A DNA stretch of 64,000 nucleotides from Amycolatopsis sp. 195334CR (lineage in GTDB: Bacteria; Actinomycetota; Actinomycetes; Mycobacteriales; Pseudonocardiaceae). Location of the stretch: the NCBI RefSeq assembly GCF_017309385.1, contig NZ_JAFJMJ010000001.1, forward strand, positions 1,426,001-1,490,000, read 5' to 3'. A program made the translations under genes and the position numbers. The notes beneath the pieces are model-generated. The model searched no databases. It worked only from the letters and a program-made list of their open reading frames with translations, and had not been told where the DNA came from. Shown one piece after another: positions 1 to 8,648 of the stretch (position 1 is the stretch's first letter; every line of letters begins with the position of its first letter).

Positions 1-1
1 C

Positions 2-244
2 GTCCTGCGGCACGCGCCGGGCGCGCCCGCGGACGTGACCGTCCGTGGTGAACCCGGTGTCGGCCTGTCGATCGAGGTGGTGAACCCGCTGCCGACGGCC
101 GCCCCCGAACCGTCGCCGGGCTCGGGGACCGGGTTGACCGGGGTGAGCGAACGGGTGTCGCTGCTGGGCGGGAGCGTGAGCGCCGGCCCGACCGAGGAGC
201 GCCTTTTCGCCCTCCGGGCGTGGCTGCCCTGGGAGCCGCACTAG
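2..244 (+). CDS. Sensor histidine kinase, C-terminal fragment (5' truncated by window edge)
   Basis: Only the last 80 codons are visible. They read as the end of a HATPase_c ATP-binding domain of the NarL/DesK-type kinases: LRHAPGAP at the N-box end, then a glycine-rich GTGLTGVSERVSLLGGSV segment typical of the G-box. The next gene, 31 nt downstream on the same strand, is a NarL/LuxR response regulator, so the two form an ordinary two-component pair. The kinase would autophosphorylate on a histidine upstream of the window; the input signal cannot be judged from this fragment. Confidence 0.85.
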   Translation, partial: VLRHAPGAPADVTVRGEPGVGLSIEVVNPLPTAAPEPSPGSGTGLTGVSERVSLLGGSVSAGPTEERLFALRAWLPWEPH

Positions 245-275
245 TGGTTCCGACCGCGCCCACTAGCATGACCGG

Positions 276-944
276 GTGACCCAGCGCCCCTTACGTGTGC
301 TGCTCGTGGACGACGACGCGATGGTCCGCACCGGGCTGTCCATGATCCTGGGCAGCACCGGGGACATCACCGTGGTCGGCGAGGCCGGGGACGGGGACGA
401 GGCGGTCGCGAAGGTGACCGCGCACGCGCCGGACGTGGTGCTGATGGACATCCGCATGCGCCGGATGGACGGGCTGGCCGCGACCGCCGCGGTGACCGCG
501 CTCCCCCGGCCGCCGAAGGTGCTCGTGCTGACCACCTTCGACCTGGACCAGTACGTGTTCGACGCGCTCGGCGCGGGGGCGAGCGGGTTCCTGCTGAAGG
601 AGTGCTCCCCGCAGGAGATCATCGACGCGGTGCGCGTGGTCGGCGCCGGTGAGGCGATGCTTTCGCCGCGTGCCACCAAGAAACTGATCGGGCACTTCGT
701 CTCGGCGCAGTCCAACCCGCGGCGCCACCGGGCGATGACCGGGTTGGGCACGCTGACCGAACGGGAGCGCGAGATCGTCACCGCGGTCGCCCAGGGAAAG
801 CCGAACTCGGTGATCGCCGCCGAACTGCACCTGAGCGAGGCGACGGTGAAGACGCACATCACCCGCATCTTCGCCAAGATCAACGCGGCGAACCGGGTGC
901 AGCTGACCATCTTCGCCTACGAAGCCGGGCTCGTGGTGCCCTAA
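276..944 (+). CDS. NarL/LuxR-family two-component response regulator
   Basis: 222 aa, GTG start. The N-terminal receiver domain (about residues 5-120) has the acidic pair D12/D13 and the phospho-acceptor aspartate D58 in VVLMDIRMRRMDG. The C-terminal LuxR-type helix-turn-helix (about 153-215) starts at LTEREREIV and contains the recognition helix SEATVKTHI. It is the cognate partner of the kinase fragment just upstream and should bind DNA as a phosphorylated dimer. Its stop overlaps the stop of the convergent DUF3024 gene by 4 nt, so the two transcripts are antisense at their 3' ends. The regulon is unknown. Confidence 0.95.
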   Translation: MTQRPLRVLLVDDDAMVRTGLSMILGSTGDITVVGEAGDGDEAVAKVTAHAPDVVLMDIRMRRMDGLAATAAVTALPRPPKVLVLTTFDLDQYVFDALGAGASGFLLKECSPQEIIDAVRVVGAGEAMLSPRATKKLIGHFVSAQSNPRRHRAMTGLGTLTEREREIVTAVAQGKPNSVIAAELHLSEATVKTHITRIFAKINAANRVQLTIFAYEAGLVVP

Positions 945-1279
945 CCCCAGAACACGCCGTTCGGGTTGCGGTCGATCTCCTCGAGGAGCGGCACGGGCGA
1001 CTCGGCCGTGGGCGCCCCGGGATAGGACAGCCACCGACCGTCGCGGTCCGCCCAGCGCACCGACCACGTCCCGGTCTCGTCGAGCCGGAGTTGCGCGATC
1101 TTCTGCTCGACCCACTCGGCGCCGGGTTCGGACCGCCACGGCGGCCGCTGCTCCACGATCGTCACCGAGCGCCCGCGCCGGGCGCACCGCACCCGGACCT
1201 GGTCCCGGACCGCGGCCGGCACCCGTTCCGCGCACCAGCGTTCGACCTGCCGGAAAGCGAAGTCCGGAATTCCAGCCAT
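941..1279 (-). CDS. DUF3024 family protein
   Basis: 112 aa protein that I recognise as the DUF3024 family of small actinobacterial proteins of unknown function. It is hydrophilic, with no signal peptide or membrane segment, is rich in Arg and Trp, and ends in NPNGVFWG. The ATG lies 7 nt from the stop of the small membrane protein encoded upstream, so the two are probably co-transcribed. The 3' end overlaps the response regulator stop by 4 nt. No catalytic motif is evident and no function is proposed. Confidence 0.8.
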   Translation of the reverse strand: MAGIPDFAFRQVERWCAERVPAAVRDQVRVRCARRGRSVTIVEQRPPWRSEPGAEWVEQKIAQLRLDETGTWSVRWADRDGRWLSYPGAPTAESPVPLLEEIDRNPNGVFWG

Positions 1280-1286
1280 GTCCGCC

Positions 1287-1505
1287 CTAGTCGATCTTGG
1301 GGAGTTCCACCGTGCGCCGGCGGGGGCGGTCCCGCAGGCCCACCACCATCACCGCCAGGCAGGCGACCCCGGCGGAGATCGCGGCCTCGCCGCTCCAGCG
1401 ATAGGACGGGCCCGGCCCCTGGGTCACCACCAGCACGCCGATCCCCAGGAACGCCAGCCCGAGCACCGCCGCGGCAAAACAGCGCACACCCACCATGGGC
1501 CGCAT
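1287..1505 (-). CDS. Small two-helix membrane protein, function unknown
   Basis: 72 aa. Two hydrophobic stretches, about residues 8-28 (FAAAVLGLAFLGIGVLVVTQ) and 41-57 (AAISAGVACLAVMVVGL), are separated by a short polar turn. They are followed by a basic tail containing RDRPRRR, consistent with a bitopic hairpin having both ends in the cytoplasm. It is coupled by 7 nt to the DUF3024 gene downstream. I do not recognise a family. Its reality rests on the clean hydrophobic pattern and tight spacing. Confidence 0.6.
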   Translation of the reverse strand: MRPMVGVRCFAAAVLGLAFLGIGVLVVTQGPGPSYRWSGEAAISAGVACLAVMVVGLRDRPRRRTVELPKID

Positions 1506-1537
1506 TCTCCCGACCGGGCACGGCCGGGGTCAACCAG

Positions 1538-1611
1538 TGCCCCCGACGGGGTTCGAACCCGCACTGGGTCGATTTTAAGTCGACTGCCTCTGCCGATTGG
1601 GCTACGGGGGC
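1538..1611 (-). tRNA. tRNA with UAA anticodon (tRNA-Leu-like) but class I body
   Basis: 74 nt fold read on the minus strand: acceptor GCCCCCG/CGGGGGC with A73, a D arm with weak GCC/GGC pairing, anticodon stem GTCGA/TCGAC, loop CTTAAAA, a 5-nt variable region CCAGT, and T arm GCGGG-TTCGAAC-CCCGT. Positions 34-36 are TAA, which would read UUA (Leu) codons. Bacterial tRNA-Leu normally has a long class II variable arm, which is absent here. CCA is not encoded (CTGG follows). Either a non-canonical UUA reader, a mis-evolved class I tRNA (the body is Lys-like), or a pseudo-tRNA. Confidence 0.8.
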
Positions 1612-1654
1612 ACGGCCCAGCCTAGGCGGCCGGGCCCGGCTCCCGCAGCTCAGG

Positions 1655-2977
1655 TCAGGACTTCGTGGCCCTGGTGAACTCGTCCTTCGGGTTGTTGATC
1701 TGCCCGAGCGACACGACCTCGCGCCGCAGGAGGCCGCCGAAGACCCAGTCGAAGAAGATCCGGATCTTCCGGTTCCACGTCGGCATCGCCTTGACGTGGT
1801 ACGCGCGGTGGAAGACCCAGGCCGGGAAGCCCTTGATCTTCAGGTTCAGCGCGTCGGCCACACCCTTGTGCAGGCCCAGCCCGGCGACCGCACCGAGGTT
1901 CTTGTGGTAGTAGTCCTTCGGCTGACCACCACGCAGCACCTTGATGATGTTCTTCGCCATCAACCGCGCCTGGCGCACCGCGTGCTGCGCGTTCGGCGGG
2001 CAGGTGGCCGAGGGGTCCTCCTCGGTGCGCGCGAGGTCCGGCACCGCGGCGTTGTCGCCCGCGGTCCACACGTCGGGGTGCCCGACCACCTGCAGCGCCG
2101 CGGTCGCTTCGAGCCGGCCGCGCTTGTCCAGCGGCAGGTCCGAGTCGGCCAGCACCGGGTTGGCCTTCACGCCGGCCGTCCAGATGATCGTGTCGCTGTC
2201 GAACTCGGTGCCGTCCGAGAGCACCACGTGCCCGTTCTCGAACGACTTCGCCGCGGTCGACAGGTAGACCTCGATGCCGCGCTTCTCCAGCTGCTCCACG
2301 GTCCACACCCCGAGCGTCTCGCGGACCTCGGGCAGGATGCGGCCCGCGGCCTCGACGAGCACCCACCGGATGTCCGACGGCTCGATGTTCTCGTAGTACC
2401 TGGTCGCGAAGCGGGTCATGTCCTCGAGCTCGGCGAGCGCTTCGATGCCCGCGAACCCGCCACCGACCACGGTGAAGGTCAGCAGTCGCTTGCGCAGCTC
2501 GGGGTCGAGCGTGCTGGCCGCCTGGTCGAGCTTGGTCAGCACGTGGTTGCGGAGGTAGATCGCCTCGCCGATGGTCTTGAAGGCGATGCCCTCCTCGGCG
2601 AGCCCGGGGATGGGCAGGATGCGCGCCACCGCGCCCAGTGCGACCACCAGCACGTCGTAGGACAGCTGCTCGATGTGGCCGTCGGCCGCCTCGACGGTGA
2701 CGGACTTGCGTTCGTGCTCGATCTTGGTGACGCGCGCGGTCAGCACGTGGCACCGCTTGAGCACGCGCCGCAACGGGACCACCACGTGCCGCGGCTCGAT
2801 CGCACCGGCCGCCGCCTCCGGGAGGAAGGGCTGGTACGTCATGTGCGGCTGGGGGTCCACAACGGTGACGGACGCTTCGTTGGCCCGCAGCATCTTCTGG
2901 AGCCCGAACGCCGTGTACAGACCGACATATCCGCCGCCGAGGACGAGGATCCGAGCCGGTTCCGACTTCGCTGCCAT
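1655..2977 (-). CDS. ndh: Type II NADH dehydrogenase (NDH-2)
   Basis: 440 aa from the ATG at 2977; an in-frame upstream start at 3046 would add 23 non-conserved residues. Single-subunit, FAD-containing, non-proton-pumping NADH:quinone oxidoreductase of the inner membrane face. It shows the first dinucleotide-binding motif ILVLGGGYVGLYTAFGL near the N-terminus, the quinone/FAD-region motif HMTYQPFLPEAAAG, the second motif FTVVGGGFAGIEALAEL for NADH, and the C-terminal FAD motif VWTAGDNAAVPD. The C-terminal portion has the amphipathic character expected for membrane association. It is monocistronic; the nearest genes are a tRNA downstream and a gene ending at 3167 upstream. Confidence 0.95.
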   Translation of the reverse strand: MAAKSEPARILVLGGGYVGLYTAFGLQKMLRANEASVTVVDPQPHMTYQPFLPEAAAGAIEPRHVVVPLRRVLKRCHVLTARVTKIEHERKSVTVEAADGHIEQLSYDVLVVALGAVARILPIPGLAEEGIAFKTIGEAIYLRNHVLTKLDQAASTLDPELRKRLLTFTVVGGGFAGIEALAELEDMTRFATRYYENIEPSDIRWVLVEAAGRILPEVRETLGVWTVEQLEKRGIEVYLSTAAKSFENGHVVLSDGTEFDSDTIIWTAGVKANPVLADSDLPLDKRGRLEATAALQVVGHPDVWTAGDNAAVPDLARTEEDPSATCPPNAQHAVRQARLMAKNIIKVLRGGQPKDYYHKNLGAVAGLGLHKGVADALNLKIKGFPAWVFHRAYHVKAMPTWNRKIRIFFDWVFGGLLRREVVSLGQINNPKDEFTRATKS

Positions 2978-3166
2978 GAGTCCATGGTCGCACCCATCCG
3001 GGGCCCTCGCTCGTGTACCCCGCGCTGCTGTGACCAGCGTCGCCACCGAAGATTGAACGATTCAGCACGTCGGGGCTCCGGGTAACCGGGCAACCACGGA
3101 GCGTAGATCGAGTAAGACCAGAATAAACCCGTACCGGGTGTTTTCGGGCGGTTTCACCACTCTCCG

Positions 3167-3709
3167 CTATCGGGTGAGCGAACTCACCCCCAGCTCCCAG
3201 ACCACGTCCGTACCGGCCATCCCCGGCCGCGGTTCCTCCCTGGGCGGACGGTGCCGCGCGACCTCGGTGAAGCCCAGCCGCTGGGGTACGGCGCCGCTGT
3301 CTTCGTTGGCCTCGTCGTGCCAGATCTGGATCCGGTCGACGTCGGGCAGCGCGAACGCGACCGGCACCAGCGCCGCCACGGCCTCGGTCATCAGGCCGCG
3401 GCCGGTCCAGTCCGGGTGCAGCCAGTAGCCGATCTCGATGCCGCCGGGTCCGATGCGGCGCTCCATCCCGATCGAGCCGACGATCCGGCCGTCGACGCGC
3501 AGCGCGTAGGGATAGGCCGTACCCGCTTCCCACTGCTCGTCGACCTTGTCGAGGAAGTCGGCCGCGCGGTAGTCGCCGTAGGCCCAGACCAGCCAGGGCT
3601 TCAGGTGCTCCTGGGCCTCCTCGACCACGCGCTGCAGTTCGGTGGCGTCGCCGGTGGACCAGCGCCGCAGGTGCACGCGCTCGCCGGCGACTTCTTCCGG
3701 CGGCCTCAC
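3167..3709 (-). CDS. GNAT family N-acetyltransferase (RimJ/RimL-like)
   Basis: 180 aa from a GTG at 3709 that overlaps the TGA of the upstream uracil-DNA glycosylase gene (GTGA arrangement), which fixes the start by translational coupling. It has the Acetyltransf_3 pattern: VHLRRWSTGDA at the N-terminus, then VDGRIVGSIGM, IEIGYWLHPDWTGRGLMTEA (the acetyl-CoA pyrophosphate loop is DWTGRG), and a C-terminal QRLGFTEVAR. These enzymes acetylate N-termini or amines of proteins or small molecules; the substrate cannot be inferred. Confidence 0.9.
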   Translation of the reverse strand: MRPPEEVAGERVHLRRWSTGDATELQRVVEEAQEHLKPWLVWAYGDYRAADFLDKVDEQWEAGTAYPYALRVDGRIVGSIGMERRIGPGGIEIGYWLHPDWTGRGLMTEAVAALVPVAFALPDVDRIQIWHDEANEDSGAVPQRLGFTEVARHRPPREEPRPGMAGTDVVWELGVSSLTR

Positions 3710-4398
3710 GGGATGCCCGCCGCGGTCTTGGCGCGGGTGAGCACCTCGCGCACCATCGCCGGGGTGAGGCGGCCGGTGAAGGTGTTCTGCTGCGAGACGT
3801 GGAAGCAGCCGAACACCTGCAGCTCCGTCGGCCCGTCCAGGACGACGCGCACGCCGTGGCCGAACTTCGGGCGCGGGCGCGGGACCTCCCACCCGGCGGC
3901 GGCCAGCACCGGCATCAGCGCCTGCCAGCCGAAACCGCCGAGCACCACGATCGCGTGCAGGGTGGGCCGCAGCAGTTCCAGCTCCCTGGCCAGCCAGCGC
4001 CCGCAGGTGTCGCGCTCGGCCGGGGTCGGCTTGTTCGCGGGCGGCGCGCAGTGCACCGGCGACGTGATGCGCGTGCCGATCAGCTCCAGGCCGTCGCCGA
4101 TGTGGTGCGCCTCCGGCTGGGTGGCCAGGCCGACGTCGTACATCGCCCGGTACAGCACCTCGCCGGAGCGGTCGCCGGTGAACATGCGGCCCGTCCGGTT
4201 CGCGCCGTGGGCGGCCGGCGCCAGTCCGACGATGCCCAGCGACGCGTCGGCGGGCCCGAACCCGGGTACCGGGCGGCCCCAATACGTCTCGCCGGCGAAG
4301 GCCGCGCGCTTCGTCTCGGCCACTTGCTCGCGCCATTCGACCAACCGCGGGCAGGCCCGGCAGTCGATCAGTTCGGCGTCCATCTCGGCCAGGGTCAT
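3706..4398 (-). CDS. Uracil-DNA glycosylase, family 5 (UdgB-type)
   Basis: 230 aa from ATG 4398 (a second in-frame ATG lies 15 nt later). Base-excision repair enzyme that removes deaminated bases from DNA. Family 5 hallmarks: GLAPAAHGANRTGRMFTGD (about residues 58-76), the four cysteines expected to hold a [4Fe-4S] cluster (C13, C16, C117, C132), and the C-terminal HVSQQNTFTG motif containing the intercalation-loop histidine. It is translationally coupled to the GNAT gene and divergent from the S10 peptidase with only 27 nt between starts. Confidence 0.92.
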   Translation of the reverse strand: MTLAEMDAELIDCRACPRLVEWREQVAETKRAAFAGETYWGRPVPGFGPADASLGIVGLAPAAHGANRTGRMFTGDRSGEVLYRAMYDVGLATQPEAHHIGDGLELIGTRITSPVHCAPPANKPTPAERDTCGRWLARELELLRPTLHAIVVLGGFGWQALMPVLAAAGWEVPRPRPKFGHGVRVVLDGPTELQVFGCFHVSQQNTFTGRLTPAMVREVLTRAKTAAGIP

Positions 4399-4425
4399 CC
4401 CACCATTGTGATCTAGATTCGAAGC

Positions 4426-5889
4426 ATGCCGGAAACAGATAAAACCGAAGAGGAAACCAAGCCGCCCGAGCCCAGCGACGACCTGGTCACCACCACGCAC
4501 ACGCTGGGGGACCTGGCCTACACCGCCCAGACCGGCCGGATCGTGCTGAAGAAGGAGGTGCTCACCGACGGCAAGTTCGACGGGCACCTGGCCAAGGCCG
4601 AGGTCTTCCTCACCGCCTACACGCTGGACGACGCCGATCCGGCGACCCGCCCGGTGACCTTCGCGTTCAACGGCGGACCCGGTTCTTCGAGCGTCTGGCT
4701 GCACCTGGGGGTGCTGGGCCCGCGCCGGGTGATCTCCGGAGACGTCGACTCCCCCGCCCCGCCGCCGTACGGCCTCGCGGACAACCCGGAAAGCCTGCTG
4801 CGACACAGCGACCTGGTGTTCATCGACCCGGTCTCCACCGGCTACTCGCGCGCGGCGACCGGCGAGAAGCCGAAGGACTACCTCGGCTTCACCCCGGACG
4901 TGGAGTCCGTCGGCGAGATCATCCGGCTGTGGACCTCGCGCAACGGGCGCTGGCTCTCGCCGAAGTTCCTGGCCGGTGAGTCCTACGGCACGCTGCGCGC
5001 CGCGGCGCTGGCGGCGCACCTGCAGGACCGCCACAGCATGTACCTGAACGGGCTGCTGCTCATCTCGTCCGTGCTGGACATGGGCTCGATCCGGTTCACC
5101 GAGGGCAACGAGCAGGCCTACGTCAGCTTCCTGCCCACCTACGCGGCGATCGCGCACTACCACGGGTTCCACGGCGACCGGCCGCTCGACGAGGTGCTCG
5201 CCGAGGCCGAGGCGTTCGCCGCCCGCGACCTGCCGTGGGCGCTGCAGCGCGGTGCCCGGCTGACCGCCGACGAGCGGGCAGGCGCGGTGCGCGAGCTGGC
5301 CCGGCTGACCGGGCTGAGCGAGTCCTATGTGGACCGGGTCAACCTGCGGATCGAGCACGTGCGGTTCTTCACCGAGCTGCTGCGCGAGCGCGGCCTGACC
5401 GTCGGCCGGATGGACGGCCGGTTCACCACCTGGGAGCCGGACGGCGGCCGCGAGAGCATGAGCGACGACGCCTCGATCTCACGGATCATCGGCGCCTACT
5501 CGGCCGCGTTCAACCACTACGTGCGCGCCGAACTCGGTTACCAGAGCGATCTGCCGTACGAGATCCTGTCGATGAACGTGTTCCAGCAGTGGTCCTACAG
5601 CGACTTCGAGGGCCGCGCGGTGTCCGCGGTGCGCTCGCTGAGCGCGGCGATGCGGGCCAACCCGCACCTGAAGGTGCACGTCGCCTTCGGCCACTACGAC
5701 GGCGCGACCCCGTACTACGGCTCGGAGAACGTGCTCGCGCACCTGGAGATCCCCGAGGAACTGCACGCCAACATCGACCGGGCGTACTACCCGGCCGGGC
5801 ACATGATGTACGTGCACGAACCGTCGCGGGTGCGGCAGGCGGCCGACCTGGCCGCGTTCATCCGGTCGGCCGTGCCCGGCACCGACTAG
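4426..5889 (+). CDS. Peptidase S10 (serine carboxypeptidase-like)
   Basis: 487 aa alpha/beta-hydrolase of the S10 family, which removes C-terminal residues from peptides at acidic pH. It shows the oxyanion-hole motif NGGPGSSS (82-89), the nucleophile elbow GESYGTLR with S186, and the C-terminal histidine segment PAGHMMYVHEPS. The aspartate of the triad is probably in the FGHYDGATPYYG region. There is no signal peptide; the N-terminus is a charged, Glu/Lys-rich tail. Its stop overlaps the convergent methyltransferase stop by 4 nt (CTAG shared). Confidence 0.93.
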   Translation: MPETDKTEEETKPPEPSDDLVTTTHTLGDLAYTAQTGRIVLKKEVLTDGKFDGHLAKAEVFLTAYTLDDADPATRPVTFAFNGGPGSSSVWLHLGVLGPRRVISGDVDSPAPPPYGLADNPESLLRHSDLVFIDPVSTGYSRAATGEKPKDYLGFTPDVESVGEIIRLWTSRNGRWLSPKFLAGESYGTLRAAALAAHLQDRHSMYLNGLLLISSVLDMGSIRFTEGNEQAYVSFLPTYAAIAHYHGFHGDRPLDEVLAEAEAFAARDLPWALQRGARLTADERAGAVRELARLTGLSESYVDRVNLRIEHVRFFTELLRERGLTVGRMDGRFTTWEPDGGRESMSDDASISRIIGAYSAAFNHYVRAELGYQSDLPYEILSMNVFQQWSYSDFEGRAVSAVRSLSAAMRANPHLKVHVAFGHYDGATPYYGSENVLAHLEIPEELHANIDRAYYPAGHMMYVHEPSRVRQAADLAAFIRSAVPGTD

Positions 5890-6725
5890 GTGGTGGTCTT
5901 CCAGCCGACGCCCGCCAGGCCGCGGGACTTCTCGGGCTGGTTGGCGAAGAGCTCGTCCCCGTCCGGCTGCCACTGCGGCAGCCAGACGAGGCCGGGGTCG
6001 GCGAGTTCGAGGCCCTGGAAGAACGCCTCGATGTCCGGCCTCGGCCGCGGGACGGCCGGGTTGTTGGTCTGCTTGCGGTAGGCCGCCGCGACCTTGTCCC
6101 CGGCGGCGATGGTGGCCAGGTCCTTCGGGTCCACGTGGATGTGCGAGATCGCCACCATGCTCCCGGCGGGCAGCCGGTCGAGGTAGTAGCGCAGCGTCTC
6201 GTGCGGCTTGGTGTCGTCCGGCATGAAGTGCAGCAACGCCACCAGCAGCAGCGCCACCGGCTGGGTCTCGTCGATCAGCCCGGTGTTCTGCACGCGGCGC
6301 CACAGCTGCGGCCCGTCGAAGAAGTCGGCGTCGATGGCGCGGTGGCGCTCGGGGTCGGCGGTGCGTTCGAGCAGGATCTCGGCGTGCGCGCGGGCGATCG
6401 GCTCGTTGTCGATGTAGACCACCCGGCACTCGCCCGGCGCCGCCTCCTCGGCGACCTCGTGCACGTTGCCCTGGGTGGGCAGGCCCGAGCCGATGTCGAC
6501 GAACTGCCGGATGCCCGAGTCCACCGCGTACCGCACCGCGCGGCCGAGGAAGGCCCGGTTGGACCTGGCGAAGCGCTTGATGTCGGGCAGCGCCTTCATC
6601 TGCTCGTCGGCGAACGCGCGGTCGGCGGCGTAGTTGTGGCTGCCGCCGAGCAGGTAGTCGTAGACGCGGCCGACGGAGACCTTGTCGATCGAGTCACCGA
6701 GGCGGGCGGCATCGCTGGCGGTCAT
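5886..6725 (-). CDS. SAM-dependent methyltransferase, PF04672 family
   Basis: 279 aa from the ATG at 6725; the longer reading from 6809 adds a tail lacking family similarity. Recognised by SVGRVYDYLLGGSHNYAADR near the N-terminus and the SAM-binding segment RQFVDIGSGLPTQGNVHEVA, both characteristic of this actinomycete-expanded family (formerly DUF574). C-terminal features include HFMPDD and the segment around YRKQTNNPAVPRPR. Substrates are unknown for most members. It ends convergently with the S10 gene. Confidence 0.92.
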   Translation of the reverse strand: MTASDAARLGDSIDKVSVGRVYDYLLGGSHNYAADRAFADEQMKALPDIKRFARSNRAFLGRAVRYAVDSGIRQFVDIGSGLPTQGNVHEVAEEAAPGECRVVYIDNEPIARAHAEILLERTADPERHRAIDADFFDGPQLWRRVQNTGLIDETQPVALLLVALLHFMPDDTKPHETLRYYLDRLPAGSMVAISHIHVDPKDLATIAAGDKVAAAYRKQTNNPAVPRPRPDIEAFFQGLELADPGLVWLPQWQPDGDELFANQPEKSRGLAGVGWKTTT

Positions 6726-6779
6726 CGGACTCCCATCCTGGACGCGGTGTGGGGACAGTTCTACCCCACAACCGGACAA

Positions 6780-6818
6780 AAGTCGTGGGTGCCAGTACTT
6801 CCCCGGCACCCACGACTT
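6780..6818 (-). terminator. Intrinsic terminator after the S8 protease gene
   Basis: Perfect 14-bp inverted repeat, arms 6780-6793 and 6805-6818, with an 11-nt loop. On the minus strand the second arm is followed by TTTTGTCC-like sequence. It lies 13 nt beyond the protease stop. Confidence 0.75.
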
Positions 6819-6830
6819 CTGGGGAATTCC

Positions 6831-8558
6831 TTACCCGCGGAGGTGCTCCTTGCCGTGCGTCACCGCGGTGTAGGCGTCGACGGCGCCGTGGCCGTAGAAG
6901 CCGTTGAACGCCGTGTCACCCGTGCAGGTGGCGGTGAAGCTCGCGTCGCGGCCCTCGTCCAGGTAGTCCACGGTCCGCGGCACCGGGCAGGCGATCTTCG
7001 CCGCGGTGCCCTCGAGCACGCGCTGCACGGCGTCCGGGTCCATGCCGAACCCGCCCCGGCCGGGCTTGCCGTACTGGGAGACGATCAGCGCGGCGACCCC
7101 GGTCGCGTGCGGTGAGGCCATCGACGTGCCCTGCAGCCACTGGTAGTAGCCGACCCGGCCGTCCGCCGCGGTCGCCTTCCGCACCCCGGCCTTGACGCCG
7201 TCCTCGGTCAGGTTGCCGTCCGCGTCGATCATGCCCTCGGCGGCCCCGACGTTGCGCGGGTAGGTCGACAGGATCTGGTTCTCCACGGTGGAGAACCACG
7301 GGGTGCCGAAGTAGTCGCGGTAGTAACCACCCGGCGCGGACACCGAGATCTGCTCGACGCCGTAGTTCGAGTAGTCCGCCTTCGCCTGCGATGGGCCGAA
7401 CGCGGAGACGCCGATCGTGTGGTTGCCCTCGACCGGCAGCGTGACGCACGACGCGTTGTCGATGTCGCGCTGGTAGTTGGTGTTCGCCGGGAAGTTCGGG
7501 CTGACCTTGTCCGGCTGCGGGGCGCCGAGGTCGCTGTGCTGGTTGCCGAGCGAGACCACCTGCGTCACGCCCTTGCCGTGCGCGTAGTCCAGCGCGCGGT
7601 TGACCGCCTCGGTGATGGTGCGCTGCTCGCGCTGGCGCTCCGGCGAGTCGGCCGGGTTGGCCTGGCAGTTGTACAGCCACGGGTCCACGAAGAAGCTCAT
7701 GTTGACCACGTCGAGCCGCGCGTCACCGGCGTAGGTGATCGCGTCGACCACCGGCTGCAGGAAGAAGCTGCCCGAGTCCTGGCCGGCGCGCACGTTCACG
7801 ATGCTCACGTTCGGCGCGACGCCGGAGAGGCCGAAGCCGTTGGCCGCGGCGCCGATGGTGCCCGCCACGTGGGTGCCGTGCCCGCCGTCGTCGTGGTTGA
7901 CCGGGTCGACGCAGCCGCGGAACTCGCACGGGCCGTCGACCACGTTGCCCGCCTCGTCGGCCGGGATGTCGCGGACGAAGTTGCGGGAGAGCGCCGCGTC
8001 GAAGTTCGGCGCGATGTCCGGGTGGGTGCCGTCGACGCCGGTGTCCAGCACGCCGACCTTGACCCGCTTGTCGCCGGGCTGGACGGTGCGCGCCAGGTCG
8101 GAGCGGACCGACTTCAGGCCCCACAGCTGCTCGTCCAGCGGGTCGGTGCCGACCGGGGCGGGCGCGTTCGGCTTGCCCTTCTTCGCCGGCTGGCCGCGCT
8201 GGGCCTCCTTCTCCACCACGTCCGCCTTGGGCGCGGCGTCGCGCACCGGGGCGTGGCCGATGGCCTGCGCTTTGGCCGCGCCGTAGACCGCGGGGTCGGC
8301 GGAAACCCGCTCGCTGAAGCCGTTCACCGGCGCGCTCGCGGTGACCAGGCCGATCGCGGCGTTGGACTTCACCACGGTGCCGCCCGCGTCGCGGACCGCC
8401 TGCTCGGCGTCGGCGGCGCTCTGCCCCGGCGCGGCCAGCACGGTGAACTCGGTCGCGGCGCCGGACAGCTCCGGCTGCGCCGAGACGGCCGGCGCGGCCA
8501 GCACCCCACCGGCCAGCGGCACGGCGAGCGCCGCGAACAGGAACTTGCTTCTCTTCAC
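6831..8558 (-). CDS. Secreted subtilisin-like serine protease (peptidase S8)
   Basis: 575 aa. Sec signal peptide (MKRSKFLFAALAVPLAGGVLAA, likely cleavage near AVSAQ at 27-28), then a propeptide of about 110-130 residues and the S8 catalytic domain. Triad: D172 in VGVLDTGVDGTHPD, H230 in GGHGTHVAGTIG, S479 in GTSMASPHATGVAAL, with oxyanion Asn about 339 in SLGNQHSD. Long stretches between His and Ser (for example residues 295-315) are insertions relative to minimal subtilisins. C210-C220 region cysteines may form a disulfide. Exported protease, probably nutritional or envelope processing; transcribed alone, with a terminator just downstream. Confidence 0.95.
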   Translation of the reverse strand: MKRSKFLFAALAVPLAGGVLAAPAVSAQPELSGAATEFTVLAAPGQSAADAEQAVRDAGGTVVKSNAAIGLVTASAPVNGFSERVSADPAVYGAAKAQAIGHAPVRDAAPKADVVEKEAQRGQPAKKGKPNAPAPVGTDPLDEQLWGLKSVRSDLARTVQPGDKRVKVGVLDTGVDGTHPDIAPNFDAALSRNFVRDIPADEAGNVVDGPCEFRGCVDPVNHDDGGHGTHVAGTIGAAANGFGLSGVAPNVSIVNVRAGQDSGSFFLQPVVDAITYAGDARLDVVNMSFFVDPWLYNCQANPADSPERQREQRTITEAVNRALDYAHGKGVTQVVSLGNQHSDLGAPQPDKVSPNFPANTNYQRDIDNASCVTLPVEGNHTIGVSAFGPSQAKADYSNYGVEQISVSAPGGYYRDYFGTPWFSTVENQILSTYPRNVGAAEGMIDADGNLTEDGVKAGVRKATAADGRVGYYQWLQGTSMASPHATGVAALIVSQYGKPGRGGFGMDPDAVQRVLEGTAAKIACPVPRTVDYLDEGRDASFTATCTGDTAFNGFYGHGAVDAYTAVTHGKEHLRG

Positions 8559-8630
8559 GCTGAATTCCTCCTACACAGGGAACAGGCGGAATCTACGGCG
8601 TGCAACCGAATTCGAATACCGACGAAAGTT

Positions 8631-8648
8631 AGAGGGTGCGCGCCCTCT
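8631..8648 (-). terminator. Candidate terminator of the opp operon
   Basis: Stem AGAGGG/CCCTCT (8631-8636 and 8643-8648) with a 6-nt loop, touching the oppF stop codon. Only a short, interrupted T-run (AACTTTCG on the minus strand) follows, so the call is tentative. Confidence 0.45.

Noticed and set aside
3172..3189. GGGTGAG-CGAA-CTCACCC hairpin near the acetyltransferase stop
   Set aside because: It lies inside the last codons of the acetyltransferase gene and lacks a T-tract, so it was not called as a terminator.
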